A stretch of 64,000 bases of DNA from Gordonia amicalis NBRC 100051 = JCM 11271 (GTDB lineage Bacteria; Actinomycetota; Actinomycetes; Mycobacteriales; Mycobacteriaceae). Where the stretch lies: the NCBI RefSeq assembly GCF_000332995.1, contig NZ_BANS01000028.1, positions 1 through 64,000 of the forward strand. Reading direction: 5' to 3'. This document shows positions 1 through 9,345 of this stretch, one piece after another; the first letter of the stretch is position 1; the number at the start of each line of letters is the position of its first letter. Position numbers and translations under genes: made by a program. The notes under the pieces are model-generated. The model was not told the origin of the DNA. It was given only the letters and a program-made list of their open reading frames with translations, and did not search any database.

Positions 1-16
1 GGGAGCGGGGTGGGGC

Positions 17-712
17 TCAGTGCCGCCAGAAGTCGGTGACCGACAACCCGACCTCGGTCAGGAGCCGTTGGACGAGCGGCAGACCGATCCCGATGACCGA
101 CGACGGATCGCCCTCGATGCGTTCGACCAGCCAGCCGCCGAGTCCGTCGAGGGTGAACGCACCCGCGACCTGTAGCGGTTCGCCGCTGTCCACATAGCGA
201 GCGACCACGTCGTCGTCGGCATCGGTGAAATGGATTGTCGTGGAACTGGTCCCGGTCGCGCTGGTCGAGCCGCCATCGGGATCGAGCCGGATCAGGTGGT
301 GGCCGGTGAGCAGGTCGGCGTTGCGGCCGCGCATCTCGGCCCACTGCGCGAGTGCACGTTCGGGCGTGTGCGGCTTGCCGAGCAGGCGGTCGTCGAGATG
401 CAGCATCGAGTCACAGCCGATCACCACGACCGTCTCGCCGTTCTCGGCCGCACCGGCGATCTCCGGCAGCGCGGCGACGGCCTCGGCCTTCGCCCGTGCC
501 AACTCGGCGACGACGGCGTCGGCGGGAGTGGCCGGCGGCAACTGTTCGAGCAGCGCGTCCTCGTCCACGTCGGAAACGCGCACCACCGGTTCGACACCGG
601 CGGCGCGCAGGACCCGCAGGCGGGCCGGGGAGGCGGACCCGAGCACGAAGACCGGGCCGGCGGTGGCCGGCCCGGTCTCGTGCGTGTTCGACCCGATCTG
701 GGAATCAGGCAC
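17..712 (-). CDS. maf: Maf-family nucleoside triphosphate pyrophosphatase
   Basis: This 231-residue protein opens, after a polar leader of about 20 residues, with the Maf signature LGSASPARLRVLRAAG. It continues with the conserved GCDSMLHLDD and GKPHTPERA segments and ends in the family's VIGIGLPLVQRL stretch. Maf proteins are cytosolic pyrophosphatases that hydrolyse non-canonical or modified NTPs to NMPs as a house-cleaning activity. The GTG start at 710-712 lies 3 bases beyond the accE stop, so maf looks like the last gene of an accD-accE-maf operon. The same order occurs in M. tuberculosis (accD5-accE5-Rv3282, from memory). The 16 bases left of the stop hold nothing recognisable. Confidence 0.93.
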   Translation of the reverse strand: MPDSQIGSNTHETGPATAGPVFVLGSASPARLRVLRAAGVEPVVRVSDVDEDALLEQLPPATPADAVVAELARAKAEAVAALPEIAGAAENGETVVVIGCDSMLHLDDRLLGKPHTPERALAQWAEMRGRNADLLTGHHLIRLDPDGGSTSATGTSSTTIHFTDADDDVVARYVDSGEPLQVAGAFTLDGLGGWLVERIEGDPSSVIGIGLPLVQRLLTEVGLSVTDFWRH

Positions 713-715
713 TGG

Positions 716-967
716 TCAGTAGCGCAGATTGGTGAAGCTCGACGGTGCGCCCCACTGGGGACGGAGTCGATCGACCGGGCGACCCCAGTCGTTGCGGATC
801 TCCGGCTCCGGCTCACCACCGCCGGCACCCGCGCCGGCCAGGACGCTCACCAGCACGGCGAGGTCCTCATCGGTCGGGTTGCCGTTGACGACGGTCAGGA
901 ACGGCTTCTCGGCTGCCTTCTCGGTGCTCTCGTTCACGGATGCCTCGCTCGCTGGGCTCTCACTCAC
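716..967 (-). CDS. accE: acyl-CoA carboxylase epsilon subunit (AccE5-like)
   Basis: This is a small 83-residue protein. A Glu/Ser-rich N-terminus is followed by [20 protein letters not shown], the typical core of actinobacterial epsilon subunits, then a Gly/Ala linker and a C-terminal W-G-R-P plus [10 protein letters not shown] segment. Epsilon subunits bind the carboxylase complex and stimulate alpha-beta assembly. I chose the GTG at 965-967 because it overlaps the accD TGA (964-966) as GTGA, which implies translational coupling. Longer upstream extensions of this frame run into accD in another frame and are Arg-rich, so they are rejected. The subunit works with AccD just upstream; the biotinylated alpha subunit is not in this window. 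Confidence 0.92.
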   Translation of the reverse strand: MSESPASEASVNESTEKAAEKPFLTVVNGNPTDEDLAVLVSVLAGAGAGGGEPEPEIRNDWGRPVDRLRPQWGAPSSFTNLRY

Positions 968-2592
968 AGGGGGATGTTCCCGTGCTTCTTCGGCGGCAGG
1001 TTGACCATCTTGCGCTCGAGCAGCTTGAGTGCGGTCGCGATCTGTCCGCGGGTGTGGCTCGGCGGGATGACCGCGTCGACGTAACCGCGGGCGGCGGCGA
1101 CGTACGGGTTGACGAGGGTGTCCTCGTACTCCTGCTGCAGCTCGAGGCGCAGTGCGTCGACGTCCTCGCCCTTCGCAGCGGCCTCTTTGAGCTGATTGCG
1201 GTAGACGAATCCGACGGCGCCGGAGGCACCCATGACAGCGATCTGCGCCGTGGGCCATGCGAGGTTCACGTCGGCACCCATGTGCTTGGAGCCCATGACG
1301 TCGTATGCGCCGCCGTAGGCCTTACGGGTGATGACGGTGATCTTGCCGACCGTCGCCTCGCCGTAGGCGTAGAGCAGCTTGGCGCCGCGGCGGATGATGC
1401 CGCGGTACTCCTGGTCGGTACCGGGCAGGAAGCCGGGGACGTCGACCAGGGTGACGATCGGGATGTTGAAGGCGTCGCAGGTGCGCACGAAACGTGCGGC
1501 CTTCTCCGAGGCGTCGATGTCGAGGCAGCCGGCGAACTGGGTGGGCTGGTTGGCGACGATGCCGACACTGCGACCGTCGACGCGGCCGTAACCGACGACG
1601 ATGTTCTTCGCGTAGTCGGCCTGGATCTCGAGGAACTCGTCGTCGTCGAGGATGCGACGGATGACCTCGTGCATGTCGTACGGCTGGTTCGGCGAATCCG
1701 GGATGAGCGTGTCGAGCTCGAGGTCCTCGTCGGTCAGGGTGTCCTCGATGGAGCCGGCGGCCGGCTGCGCGACCGGCAGACGCGGGGCATCGGCACGGTT
1801 GTTGCTCGGCAGGTAGCTCAGGAGTTCCTTGACGTACTCGAGCGCGTCCTCTTCGTCGGAGGCGACGTAGTGCGCGGTGCCCGACTTCGCCATGTGGGTA
1901 CTCGCGCCGCCGAGTTCCTCCTGGGTGACCTCTTCACCGGTGACGGTCTTGATGACGTCCGGGCCGGTGATGAACATCTGGCTGGTCTGGTCGACCATGA
2001 CCACGAAGTCGGTCAGGGCCGGGGAGTACACGTGGCCGCCGGCGGCTGCACCCATGATCAGCGAGATCTGGGGGATGACACCCGAGGCGCGGACGTTGCG
2101 GTGGAAGATCTCGCCGTACAGGCCGAGCGAGACCACGCCCTCCTGGATACGCGCGCCGGCGCCGTCGTTGATGCCGATCAGCGGGCGGCCGGTCTTGATG
2201 GCCAGATCCATGACCTTGACGATCTTCTCGCCATAGACCTCACCGAGGCTGCCGCCGAAGACGGTGGAGTCCTGCGAGAAGATGCAGACCTCGCGGCCGT
2301 CGATCGTGCCGTAGCCGGTGACCACACCGTCTCCGACCGGTCGACGCTCGGCGAGGCCGAAGTTCGTGCTGCGATGCTTCGCCAGCGCGTCGAGTTCGAC
2401 GAACGAGCCCTCGTCGAGCAGATGGGTGATCCGCTCACGGGCGGTCAGTTTGCCCTTTGCATGGGTCTTCTCGACGGCGGCCTCGCCCACGGGGTGCTTC
2501 GCCTCTTCGAGACGATTGCGCAGATCGGCGAGCTTCCCCGCGGTCGTGTGGATGTCGGGAGCGGCGGCATCGTCGCGTGAAGCTGTGGTCAT
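964..2592 (-). CDS. accD5: acyl-CoA (propionyl-CoA) carboxylase beta subunit
   Basis: This 542-residue carboxyltransferase transfers CO2 from carboxybiotin to an acyl-CoA, probably propionyl-CoA, giving methylmalonyl-CoA for odd-chain and methyl-branched lipid synthesis. The N-terminal half has [17 protein letters not shown] and [18 protein letters not shown]; the C-terminal half has the oxyanion-forming [11 protein letters not shown] region. Length and order match AccD5 of mycobacteria (about 548 aa, from memory). The ATG at 2590-2592 is the first sensible start. The downstream accE overlaps by 4 bases, and the divergent neighbour is birA, whose product would biotinylate the partner alpha subunit. 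Substrate preference is inferred from AccD5 similarity and synteny only. Confidence 0.94.
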   Translation of the reverse strand: MTTASRDDAAAPDIHTTAGKLADLRNRLEEAKHPVGEAAVEKTHAKGKLTARERITHLLDEGSFVELDALAKHRSTNFGLAERRPVGDGVVTGYGTIDGREVCIFSQDSTVFGGSLGEVYGEKIVKVMDLAIKTGRPLIGINDGAGARIQEGVVSLGLYGEIFHRNVRASGVIPQISLIMGAAAGGHVYSPALTDFVVMVDQTSQMFITGPDVIKTVTGEEVTQEELGGASTHMAKSGTAHYVASDEEDALEYVKELLSYLPSNNRADAPRLPVAQPAAGSIEDTLTDEDLELDTLIPDSPNQPYDMHEVIRRILDDDEFLEIQADYAKNIVVGYGRVDGRSVGIVANQPTQFAGCLDIDASEKAARFVRTCDAFNIPIVTLVDVPGFLPGTDQEYRGIIRRGAKLLYAYGEATVGKITVITRKAYGGAYDVMGSKHMGADVNLAWPTAQIAVMGASGAVGFVYRNQLKEAAAKGEDVDALRLELQQEYEDTLVNPYVAAARGYVDAVIPPSHTRGQIATALKLLERKMVNLPPKKHGNIPL

Positions 2593-2600
2593 GACTGTCG

Positions 2601-2631
2601 ATGCTAACTACCCGGGTGTGAGCCACGTCAA
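2601..2631 (-). promoter_or_regulatory. candidate accD promoter
   Basis: On the minus strand a TTGACG element (2626-2631) precedes TAGTTA (2605-2610, 15-base spacer) or TAGCAT (2601-2606, 19-base spacer). The accD ATG follows within about 8-12 bases, so the transcript would be leaderless or nearly so. Neither spacer is the ideal 17, hence low confidence. Confidence 0.3.
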
Positions 2632-2706
2632 CCGGATCAACGTGAGATATCCCTCAGGTTCCCGAGCGATCGGTCGGTGGTTGTTCATTTGTTAGGTTCT
2701 TCAGAC

Positions 2707-3504
2707 ATGTCCATGTCCCTCGACGCCGACCTGCTCCGGACCCGACTCGCCGACACGCGCTGGCACCGGATCGAGGTGGTCGATTCCACCGGGTCGACCA
2801 ACGCCGATCTGGTGACCCGCGCGGCGACCGAACCGGTCGACGGCACGGTGCGCCTGACCACCGACCAGACCGCAGGTCGGGGTCGGCACGCGAGGACCTG
2901 GACCGCGCCGCGCGGGACGCAGCTGGCGATGTCAGCGGCGGTCGACGTCGGCGAGCACACCGAACACCTCGGCTGGTTGTCGTTGCTGGCCGGGCTCGCC
3001 GCGGTGCAGGGAATCGGTGAGGCGATCGGCGTGCGGCCGGGTCTCAAGTGGCCCAACGACGTGCTGATCGACGGGCGCAAGGCCGCCGGAATCCTCTCGG
3101 AGTACACGCGTTCACCCCACACCCGGCACGGGGACGGCGGGGTGGCCGTGATCGGCACCGGCCTCAACACGACGATGTCCGAGGACCAGCTCCCGGTCCC
3201 GACCGCCACCTCGCTGCAGCTGGCGACCGGTGAGGACGTCCCGCTCACCGAGCTGGCGGCGTCATACCTGCGGGCACTGTCGGATCTGCTCGACCGGTGG
3301 CCGAACGACGTCGACGGACTCGCGGCGCGCTACCGGGAGGACAGTGACACCATCGGGCGCCGCGTACGCCTGGTGCTGCCCGGCGACGAGGAGGTCGTCG
3401 GGACCGCAACCGGCGTCGACGCGTCCGGGCGGATCGTCGTCGACGCCGACGGTCGTCAGGTGATCGCGGCCGCCGGGGACGTCACGCACCTGCGGCCGGT
3501 CTAG
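2707..3504 (+). CDS. birA: biotin--[acetyl-CoA-carboxylase] ligase
   Basis: This 265-residue enzyme makes biotinyl-5'-AMP and attaches biotin to the carrier lysine of acyl-CoA carboxylase alpha subunits. Visible motifs are DSTGSTNAD, the adenylate-binding GRGRHARTW, and KWPNDVLIDGRKAAGIL with its conserved lysines. The C-terminal 50 residues form the small SH3-like domain. There is no N-terminal helix-turn-helix, so it is a monofunctional ligase rather than an E. coli-type repressor. I chose the ATG at 2707 (MSMSLDADLL); the upstream in-frame GTG at 2677 adds ten unconserved residues. The gene is divergent from accD, a functional pairing also found in mycobacteria. Confidence 0.94.
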   Translation: MSMSLDADLLRTRLADTRWHRIEVVDSTGSTNADLVTRAATEPVDGTVRLTTDQTAGRGRHARTWTAPRGTQLAMSAAVDVGEHTEHLGWLSLLAGLAAVQGIGEAIGVRPGLKWPNDVLIDGRKAAGILSEYTRSPHTRHGDGGVAVIGTGLNTTMSEDQLPVPTATSLQLATGEDVPLTELAASYLRALSDLLDRWPNDVDGLAARYREDSDTIGRRVRLVLPGDEEVVGTATGVDASGRIVVDADGRQVIAAAGDVTHLRPV

Positions 3505-3516
3505 AAGACGTGCGGG

Positions 3517-4140
3517 TCAGCGCTGCAGGCTCTTGATGCCCATCGCCGGGATGATCGTCAACGGCGGCAGACCGATGACGAAATGCAGGATCGCGGTCTC
3601 GATGCCGACCGAGGTCTGCTGGTAGGTGAGGATCGGGATCAGCACCGCGGCGATCAGGAGCAGCCCGACGATCCACCGATAGAACTGGTTGGGCGCCGGC
3701 GTGATGAGCTGCAGCACATACCAGAGCGCGCCGGCGGCGAGCGCGCACAGGAATCCCACGACACCGAACCAGATCTCGCTGGCCGCCACCGGGTTCCAGA
3801 CACCGAGCTTGCCGGACTCGTTCACCTTCTCGACGAACGCCGCGATGATCCAGGCGACCAGCCACGCAGCGAGGCCGGTGACCACACCGGTCATCACCAC
3901 GCCACCGGCGAAGGTGACCGGGTTGACGTCGGGTGCGCGTCGCGGCGCCCGGTCCGGCAGCGGCTGCTCGGCGTACCCGCCCGGTGCGGCGGGGCCGTCG
4001 GCCGGGTACGGATCCCGGTACGGCTCGGCATACGGATCCTGCCGGCTGTAGGCCCGCGAGTCGGGGTTGTACCCGGACTCGTAGCGGGCGGTCCGTGGGT
4101 CGGGATCGCGGTGCGGGCCCCGCGGGTCCTGGTAGGTCAT
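3517..4140 (-). CDS. DUF6069-type four-helix membrane protein
   Basis: This 207-residue protein has an N-terminal cytosolic tail of about 90 residues rich in Pro, Tyr, Arg and Asp (repeated YRDPYPADGP-like units). Four hydrophobic helices follow, from GGVVMTGVVTGLAAWLVAWI to the C-terminal FVIGLPPLTIIPAMG. The layout resembles actinobacterial DUF6069 proteins; function is unknown. The ATG at 4138-4140 (MTYQDPRG) is preferred because the open frame upstream of it (to 4254) overlaps the divergent PH-domain gene and lacks family character. It is convergent with birA, with a 12-base gap and no clear hairpin between them. Confidence 0.75.
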   Translation of the reverse strand: MTYQDPRGPHRDPDPRTARYESGYNPDSRAYSRQDPYAEPYRDPYPADGPAAPGGYAEQPLPDRAPRRAPDVNPVTFAGGVVMTGVVTGLAAWLVAWIIAAFVEKVNESGKLGVWNPVAASEIWFGVVGFLCALAAGALWYVLQLITPAPNQFYRWIVGLLLIAAVLIPILTYQQTSVGIETAILHFVIGLPPLTIIPAMGIKSLQR

Positions 4141-4252
4141 GACAATTCTCCTCGCCGACCGCCCCAACGTGCCCGGCAGTCGATCGGTACTGGTGTCTCG
4201 CAGTCTACTCAGCGTGGCCCCGGGCAGGGCCGTCCCGATTATGCTGAGCCGC

Positions 4253-4828
4253 ATGGCTTACCCGCGGGAGAACCTGGCGCCCGGTGAACGTGTCGTTCTC
4301 CACCGGCACCCTCATTGGAAGTGTCTGCTCGGTCCGTTCCTGTTGTTCGGGATCATCACCGCGGCCGCGGGTGTCCTCGCGGGCGTGATCGCCGGATCGT
4401 CGCTGGGCTCGACCCCGCGGACGGTGCTGCTGATCGTCGTCGGCGTGGTGTGGGCACTCGGCCTCGTCTGGTATTTCGTCCGGCCGTTGCTGTCCTGGAA
4501 GACGACGCACTTCGTCCTGACCGACCGCCGGGTGATGTTCCGCAACGGAATCCTCACCCGGTCGGGTATCGACATCCCGATCCGGCGGATCAACACCGTC
4601 GAGTTCCGGCACGGCGTCATCGACCGGATGCTCCGGACCGGCACGCTGGTCATCGAGTCGGCCTCCGACGAACCGCTGTCCTTCGACGACATCCCGCAGG
4701 TGGAGAAGGTCCATTCGCTGCTCTACCACGAAGTGCTCGAGATGTACGGCGACGACGCGGAAGACGACCACGGCGTCCCGGACGGCCCCGCCGACCGTCC
4801 CGAGAGCAGAGGGGCGCGGGAACGTTGA
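4253..4828 (+). CDS. PH-domain (bPH2/DUF304) membrane protein
   Basis: This 191-residue protein begins MAYPRENLAPGERVVLHRHPHWK, typical of bPH2 proteins. Two transmembrane helices follow (about residues 23-45 and 50-72), then a bPH2 fold with WKTTHFVLTDRRVMFRNGIL, the IPIRRINTVEF strand pair and GTLVIESAS. Such proteins are membrane anchored with a cytosolic PH-like domain; their ligand is unknown. The order birA-PH protein matches Rv3279c-Rv3278c as I recall it. The stop (4826-4828) overlaps the TTG start of the following response regulator, so the two are probably co-translated. The ATG at 4253 is chosen; the upstream extension lies in the promoter region. Confidence 0.85.
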   Translation: MAYPRENLAPGERVVLHRHPHWKCLLGPFLLFGIITAAAGVLAGVIAGSSLGSTPRTVLLIVVGVVWALGLVWYFVRPLLSWKTTHFVLTDRRVMFRNGILTRSGIDIPIRRINTVEFRHGVIDRMLRTGTLVIESASDEPLSFDDIPQVEKVHSLLYHEVLEMYGDDAEDDHGVPDGPADRPESRGARER

Positions 4829-5505
4829 CCAACGTGCTGCTCGCCGAGGACGACACCGCGATCGCCGAACCGCTCGCGCGGGCCCTCTCCCGCGAGGGAT
4901 ACGGGTGCGATGTCGTGAGCACCGGTGCCGACGCGCTCGAGAAGGCCCTCGACAGCCGCTACGAGCTGCTCATCCTCGACCTCGGACTCCCGGTCCTCGA
5001 CGGCCTCGAGGTGTGCCGGCGGGTGCGCGCCCAGCGTCCCGCGCTCGCGGTCCTCATGCTCACCGCACGCACCGACGAGGTCGACTTCGTGGTCGGCCTG
5101 GACGCCGGTGCAGACGACTACGTGGGCAAACCGTTCCGCCTCGCCGAGCTCCTCGCCCGCGTGCGGGCATTGCTCCGCCGGCGTCAGCCCGACGACGGCG
5201 AGCCCGTACTCGAGGGCGGCGCGATCCGACTCGACGCGCGGGCACGGCGAGTACTGGTGGACGGACAGGACCTCACCCTGGCCAACCGCGAGTTCGACCT
5301 CCTGCGATTCCTCATGGAGCGTGCGGGGGAGGTCGTGACCCGCGAGGAGATCCTCACCGAGGTCTGGGGGTCGGCAGATCTGCGGTCGTCGAAGACCCTC
5401 GACATGCACATCTCGTGGCTTCGCCGGAAGATCGGCGACGACCGCCACAACCGCCCGCGGCACATCGTGACGGTGCGCGGCGTCGGTTTCCGGTTCGACC
5501 CCTAG
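4825..5505 (+). CDS. OmpR-family DNA-binding response regulator
   Basis: This is a 226-residue two-component regulator. The receiver domain (about 1-120) has the acidic pocket LLAEDD, phosphoacceptor Asp52 in LILDLGLPVLDG, Thr in MLTART and the conserved Lys in VGKPFRL. The C-terminal winged helix (about 130-226) shows LTLANREFDLLRFL, EILTEVWG and VTVRGVGFRF. The start is taken as the TTG at 4825, whose TTGA overlaps the stop of the PH-domain gene; a GTG at 4834 is the alternative. The cognate kinase follows 9 bases after the stop. Its target genes cannot be read from sequence. The pair is absent at this position in the mycobacterial block I remember. Confidence 0.92.
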   Translation: MTNVLLAEDDTAIAEPLARALSREGYGCDVVSTGADALEKALDSRYELLILDLGLPVLDGLEVCRRVRAQRPALAVLMLTARTDEVDFVVGLDAGADDYVGKPFRLAELLARVRALLRRRQPDDGEPVLEGGAIRLDARARRVLVDGQDLTLANREFDLLRFLMERAGEVVTREEILTEVWGSADLRSSKTLDMHISWLRRKIGDDRHNRPRHIVTVRGVGFRFDP

Positions 5506-5514
5506 GAAGTGCCC

Positions 5515-6915
5515 ATGCGACCGGCATCGATGCGACCGGCTTCCATGCGCCGGCGCCTGCTCACCACGATGACTGCCGTCCTGATCGCGGTGGGTGCGCT
5601 GCTGGGCATCCCGTTGAGCGTCGTGGCCTGGTGGTGGGTGGCCGACAACGCGCATCAGGCTCTCGACAACCGGCTCAAGATCATCGCCGACCAGCTCATC
5701 CGGCAGGAGGGAGCCGACGGTCGCATCCCGTCCGAGGCGGTCAACCGGCAGTCCTTCGAGCTGCTGCTGCCACCCGACGGCCAGCTGACCATTACCTATC
5801 CGGATCTCGGGGGAGTCGATCGGCGGATGGTCGTCGGAGCCGACATCGATGGGCCCCGACTCTCGGAATCCATCGGCCTGGGCACCGCCGGCACACTGAC
5901 CCTGTCCATCCCGCGCAACGAGGTCCGGGACGACCAGATGACCGCGGCCGGCGTCGTCCTGCTCGTGGTCGTGGCTTCGGTGATCGGCGGCTCGGTGGTG
6001 GCGGCGGTGTCGGCGGGCCGGATCGTCGACCCCCTGACCGATCTGGCCGACCGCGCGGCGACTCTCGGCCGTGCCGACTTCCGTACCGAATGGAAGATGT
6101 ACGGCATCGCCGAACTCGACCGGGTGTCGCGGGCGCTCGCCGACGCCAACACCGCGCAGGCCCTGAGGCTCGAACGCGAACGCGAGATCGCCGGCGATGC
6201 GTCGCATCAGCTCCGCAGCCGGCTGACCGCCATCCAGTTGCGGCTCGACGAGCTGGCGCTGCACGACGATCCGGCGGTCGTCAGCGAAGCCGAGGCGGCA
6301 CTCGACCAGGTGGAGCGACTGGCGACCGATCTCGACGAACTGGTGGAGGCCTCGCGTGCCGACGAACCAGAACCACATTTCATCGACGTCGGCGACATGC
6401 TCGCCACACTCGTCGAGGACTTCCGCCACGCCTTCGAGGCGCAGGGTCGACAGCTGACCGCGGTGGTCGCGGGTGCACCGCAGGCGCTCACCTCGCAGTC
6501 CGGACGCCTGCGGGAGGCGGTCAGCGTGCTGGTCGACAACGCGCTACAGCACGGTCGCGGGACGTGCCGGATCGAGGTGAGCACACTGCAGGCCGGCGAA
6601 CTGGTCCGCATCACGGTCGCCGACGAGGGCGACGGCGTCGCCGACGAGATCTCCGCGCACATCTTCCGCCGCGGTTTCTCGGCCGGGAAGCGGCCCGGTG
6701 CCGGTCGCAGCGGCGTCGGACTGTCGCTGGCACGGGCGCTGATCGAGGCCGACGGCGGGCGCCTGGAACTCACGGTCCGACGGCCCCCGGTGTTCGCCAT
6801 CGTCGTCCCGGCCCGATATGCGAGCGGATACGGCGAGGAACCGAACGAGCAGGACGACCAGGGTCCCGGCGGCACGGACACCGACGTCAGGCGTGACCGA
6901 GTTCCTCATCGTTGA
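5515..6915 (+). CDS. sensor histidine kinase, partner of the upstream regulator
   Basis: This 466-residue membrane kinase has TM1 at about residues 17-40, an extracytoplasmic sensor of roughly 100 residues, TM2 near residues 140-160, and a HAMP-like linker. Its dimerisation helix carries the phosphorylatable His231 in GDASHQLRSRLTAIQ. The HATPase domain has the N box (VLVDNALQHGRG), G1 (DEGDGVADE) and G2 (SGVGLSLARALIEADGG). The ATG at 5515 with AGGAAG just upstream is preferred over the GTG at 5509. The last 29 bases overlap the 3' end of the convergent gtrA-like gene, and the C-terminal tail after the ATPase domain is poorly structured. The sensed signal is unknown. Confidence 0.92.
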   Translation: MRPASMRPASMRRRLLTTMTAVLIAVGALLGIPLSVVAWWWVADNAHQALDNRLKIIADQLIRQEGADGRIPSEAVNRQSFELLLPPDGQLTITYPDLGGVDRRMVVGADIDGPRLSESIGLGTAGTLTLSIPRNEVRDDQMTAAGVVLLVVVASVIGGSVVAAVSAGRIVDPLTDLADRAATLGRADFRTEWKMYGIAELDRVSRALADANTAQALRLEREREIAGDASHQLRSRLTAIQLRLDELALHDDPAVVSEAEAALDQVERLATDLDELVEASRADEPEPHFIDVGDMLATLVEDFRHAFEAQGRQLTAVVAGAPQALTSQSGRLREAVSVLVDNALQHGRGTCRIEVSTLQAGELVRITVADEGDGVADEISAHIFRRGFSAGKRPGAGRSGVGLSLARALIEADGGRLELTVRRPPVFAIVVPARYASGYGEEPNEQDDQGPGGTDTDVRRDRVPHR

Positions 6916-7447
6916 GCTCGGCGAGCGAGGGATGCAGGTCGGTGGACCCGGCGTCGCCACCGCGGAGGAGTTCCTCGGGGAACGCGAATCTGCGCAGCGC
7001 CCAGAAGCGGAAGGCCATCTGCATCAGGTTGCCGATGATGTAGCCGAGGACGAAGTCGACGACGACGACCTCGGACACACTCAGGTTGGACCGCATGTCG
7101 AAGACGTTGTTGCCGATGAACAGCGGTGCGGCCTGCAGGATGACGCCGATCCCGCTGATCATGAAGAACAGCAGTGCCTCGTGGTGGCGTTCACGGCCGC
7201 CGCGGTTCTTGAAGGCCCACTCGCGGTTGAGGATGTAGCTGAGGATCGTCGCCAGCACCCCGGCGATGATCTTGGCGATCACCGGCTTCGGCTCGAGGAT
7301 TGTGAGGCTGAGGCTGTAGAAGATCGCGAGATCGAAGATGAAGGTGGTGCCGCCGACCATGGCGAACTTGATGAGTTCGTGGTGCCGCATCACGAGCCGT
7401 CGGACCGGCGCTGGGAGGCGAGCGATCAGCTCGTCGATCAATGGCAC
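6887..7447 (-). CDS. GtrA-family membrane protein
   Basis: This 186-residue protein contains four hydrophobic helices in the GtrA arrangement: KFAMVGGTTFIFDLAIFY, then VIAKIIAGVLATILSYILNREWAF (the family hallmark N-R-x-W-x-F), then two more, the last ending GNLMQMAFRFWALRRFAF. GtrA proteins assist transfer or flipping of polyprenyl-linked sugars; in mycobacteria the syntenic protein sits beside purK (Rv3277-Rv3276c, from memory). The first supported start is GTG at 7445-7447; the valine five codons earlier is GTA and cannot start. It is divergent from purK. Its 3' end overlaps the convergent histidine kinase by 29 bases. Confidence 0.87.
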   Translation of the reverse strand: MPLIDELIARLPAPVRRLVMRHHELIKFAMVGGTTFIFDLAIFYSLSLTILEPKPVIAKIIAGVLATILSYILNREWAFKNRGGRERHHEALLFFMISGIGVILQAAPLFIGNNVFDMRSNLSVSEVVVVDFVLGYIIGNLMQMAFRFWALRRFAFPEELLRGGDAGSTDLHPSLAELNDEELGHA

Positions 7448-7564
7448 AAGATCCGAGTGTACGAAACAACAGCGCCGGGGAAGTTCTCCGGGCGGTTGTG
7501 CGGATGACAGAGCGGACGTGCCACGATGGTTCGCGTGAATCCACGCGAGGCGGATGGAGCGCCA

Positions 7565-8836
7565 GTGAACGGGCCGATGACCTCGAATTCCGCGCCACCC
7601 ACCCCGGAGGCGGCGCGTAGCGCCGGCGCGGCGTCGGGTATGCCGAAGGTCACGATGATCGGCGGCGGACAGCTCGCGCGGATGACGCATCAGGCCGCGA
7701 TCACACTCGGACAGTGTCTGCGCGTGCTGGCCGCGTCGGATTCGGACCCGGCCGCGCAGGTGAGTGCCGACATCGTCCTCGGCTCACACGACGAACTCGA
7801 CGACCTGCGCCGCGCCGCCGCCGGTGCCGCCGCACTGACCTTCGACCACGAAGGTGTGCCGCTGCAACACCTCCGGGCACTCGAAGCCGAAGGAGTGGCG
7901 GTCCTCCCGCCGTCGAAGGCGCTGCACTTCGCCCAGGACAAGCTGGCGATGCGGGTTCGCCTGGCCGAGCTGGGTCTGCCGGTCCCGGAGTTCGCCGATC
8001 TCGCCGGCGACCGGACGGCCGCCCGCGCGCGTCTCGCCGAGTTCGGCGCGGCCAACGACTGGGAGATCGTCATCAAGGCGGTCCGAGGCGGATACGACGG
8101 TCGCGGGGTCTGGCTCGTCGACGGCGCCGACGAGGCCCTCGCGGTCTTCGACGAGTACCCGTCCGACGCGCCGGCGCTGCTGGCCGAACAGAAGGTGCCG
8201 ATGCGGCGCGAACTGTCGGCCATGATCGCCCGGTCCCCGTTCGGGCAGGGTGCGGCGTGGCCGGTGGTGGAGACCATCCAGCGTCACGGCCAGTGCGCCG
8301 TCGTGCTCGCGCCCGCACCGGGTCTCTCCGACGACGTCGCGAAGCAGGCGCAGCAGATGGCGTTGCGTCTCGCCGGCGAACTCGGCGTGGTCGGTGTGAT
8401 GGCGATGGAACTCTTCGAGACCGTCGACGGCGAACTCGTCGTCAACGAACTCGCGATGCGTCCGCACAACAGCGGGCACTGGACGATGGACGGCGCGGTC
8501 ACCTCGCAGTTCGAGCAGCATCTGCGCGCCGTTCTCGACTACCCGCTGGGCAACACCGCGCCGACCGCGCCGCTGACCGTGATGGCCAACATCCTGGGCG
8601 CGCCGAGCGCACCGGAGATGTCCATGGACGAGCGCCTGCACCACCTGATGGCGCGGATGCCCGAGGCCAAGGTGCACCTCTACGGCAAGGGTGAGCGGCG
8701 CGACCGAAAGATCGGCCACGTGAACATCGTCGGCCGCCCGGGTGAATCGATGGAATCGGTGCGCGAGCGCGCCGAGCGTGCCGCGCAGTGGATGTCGCAC
8801 GCGACGTGGACCGACGGATGGGATGTGCATTCATGA
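7565..8836 (+). CDS. purK: 5-(carboxyamino)imidazole ribonucleotide synthase
   Basis: PurK is an ATP-grasp enzyme of purine synthesis that converts AIR, ATP and bicarbonate to N5-CAIR. The protein has [10 protein letters not shown] near the N-terminus, the ATP-binding [24 protein letters not shown], and the metal-binding [27 protein letters not shown] chose the GTG at 7565 because GGAG (7556-7559) sits 5 bases upstream. That gives 423 residues. An ATG at 7526 (436 aa) and an ATG at 7577 are alternatives. The stop overlaps the purE start as ATGA, so the two consecutive pathway enzymes are translationally coupled. Confidence 0.94.
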   Translation: MNGPMTSNSAPPTPEAARSAGAASGMPKVTMIGGGQLARMTHQAAITLGQCLRVLAASDSDPAAQVSADIVLGSHDELDDLRRAAAGAAALTFDHEGVPLQHLRALEAEGVAVLPPSKALHFAQDKLAMRVRLAELGLPVPEFADLAGDRTAARARLAEFGAANDWEIVIKAVRGGYDGRGVWLVDGADEALAVFDEYPSDAPALLAEQKVPMRRELSAMIARSPFGQGAAWPVVETIQRHGQCAVVLAPAPGLSDDVAKQAQQMALRLAGELGVVGVMAMELFETVDGELVVNELAMRPHNSGHWTMDGAVTSQFEQHLRAVLDYPLGNTAPTAPLTVMANILGAPSAPEMSMDERLHHLMARMPEAKVHLYGKGERRDRKIGHVNIVGRPGESMESVRERAERAAQWMSHATWTDGWDVHS

Positions 8837-9345
8837 CCGAGAACAGGGGCCCTCGTGTCGGCCTGATCATGGGCAGCGACTCCGACTGGCCGACGATGAA
8901 GGCGGCCGCGGAGGCACTCGCCGAGTTCGACGTGCCATTCCAGGTGGGTGTCGTCTCGGCACACCGCACACCGCAGCGGATGCTCGACTACGCGGCCGGT
9001 GCCGCCGCCAACGGCATCGAGGTCATCATCGCGGGAGCCGGTGGGGCAGCGCACCTTCCGGGCATGGTCGCCTCGGCGACGCCGTTGCCGGTGATCGGTG
9101 TGCCGGTGCCGCTGCGACACCTCGACGGCCTCGACTCGTTGCTGTCCATCGTGCAGATGCCCGCCGGTGTGCCCGTCGCGACGGTGTCGGTCGGCGGCGC
9201 CCGCAACGCCGGACTGCTCGCCGTGCGCATCCTCGCTTCCTCCGACCCCGTCCTGCAGGAACGGATGGTGTCGTTCCAGAAGGGCCTCGAGCAGATGGTC
9301 CTCGACAAGGATGCCGCGCTCCAGCAGGAACTGCTCGGCGACTAG
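8833..9345 (+). CDS. purE: 5-(carboxyamino)imidazole ribonucleotide mutase
   Basis: This 170-residue class I PurE converts N5-CAIR to CAIR, the step after PurK. Signature elements are the phosphate-binding [22 protein letters not shown] with the catalytic His, and [14 protein letters not shown]. The ATG at 8833 overlaps the purK TGA (8834-8836). The stop codon TAG (9343-9345) shares the palindrome CTAG with the stop of the convergent hydrolase gene, so the two coding regions overlap by 4 bases with no intergenic space. Confidence 0.95.
   Translation: MTENRGPRVGLIMGSDSDWPTMKAAAEALAEFDVPFQVGVVSAHRTPQRMLDYAAGAAANGIEVIIAGAGGAAHLPGMVASATPLPVIGVPVPLRHLDGLDSLLSIVQMPAGVPVATVSVGGARNAGLLAVRILASSDPVLQERMVSFQKGLEQMVLDKDAALQQELLGD

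Noticed and set aside
940..2580. A 546-codon open frame antisense to accD
   Set aside because: Its composition is that of a mirrored GC-rich gene, and accD is clearly coding.
4723..6429. A 568-codon open frame antisense to the regulator/kinase pair
   Set aside because: Low-complexity mirror frame, no motifs, overlaps two clear genes.
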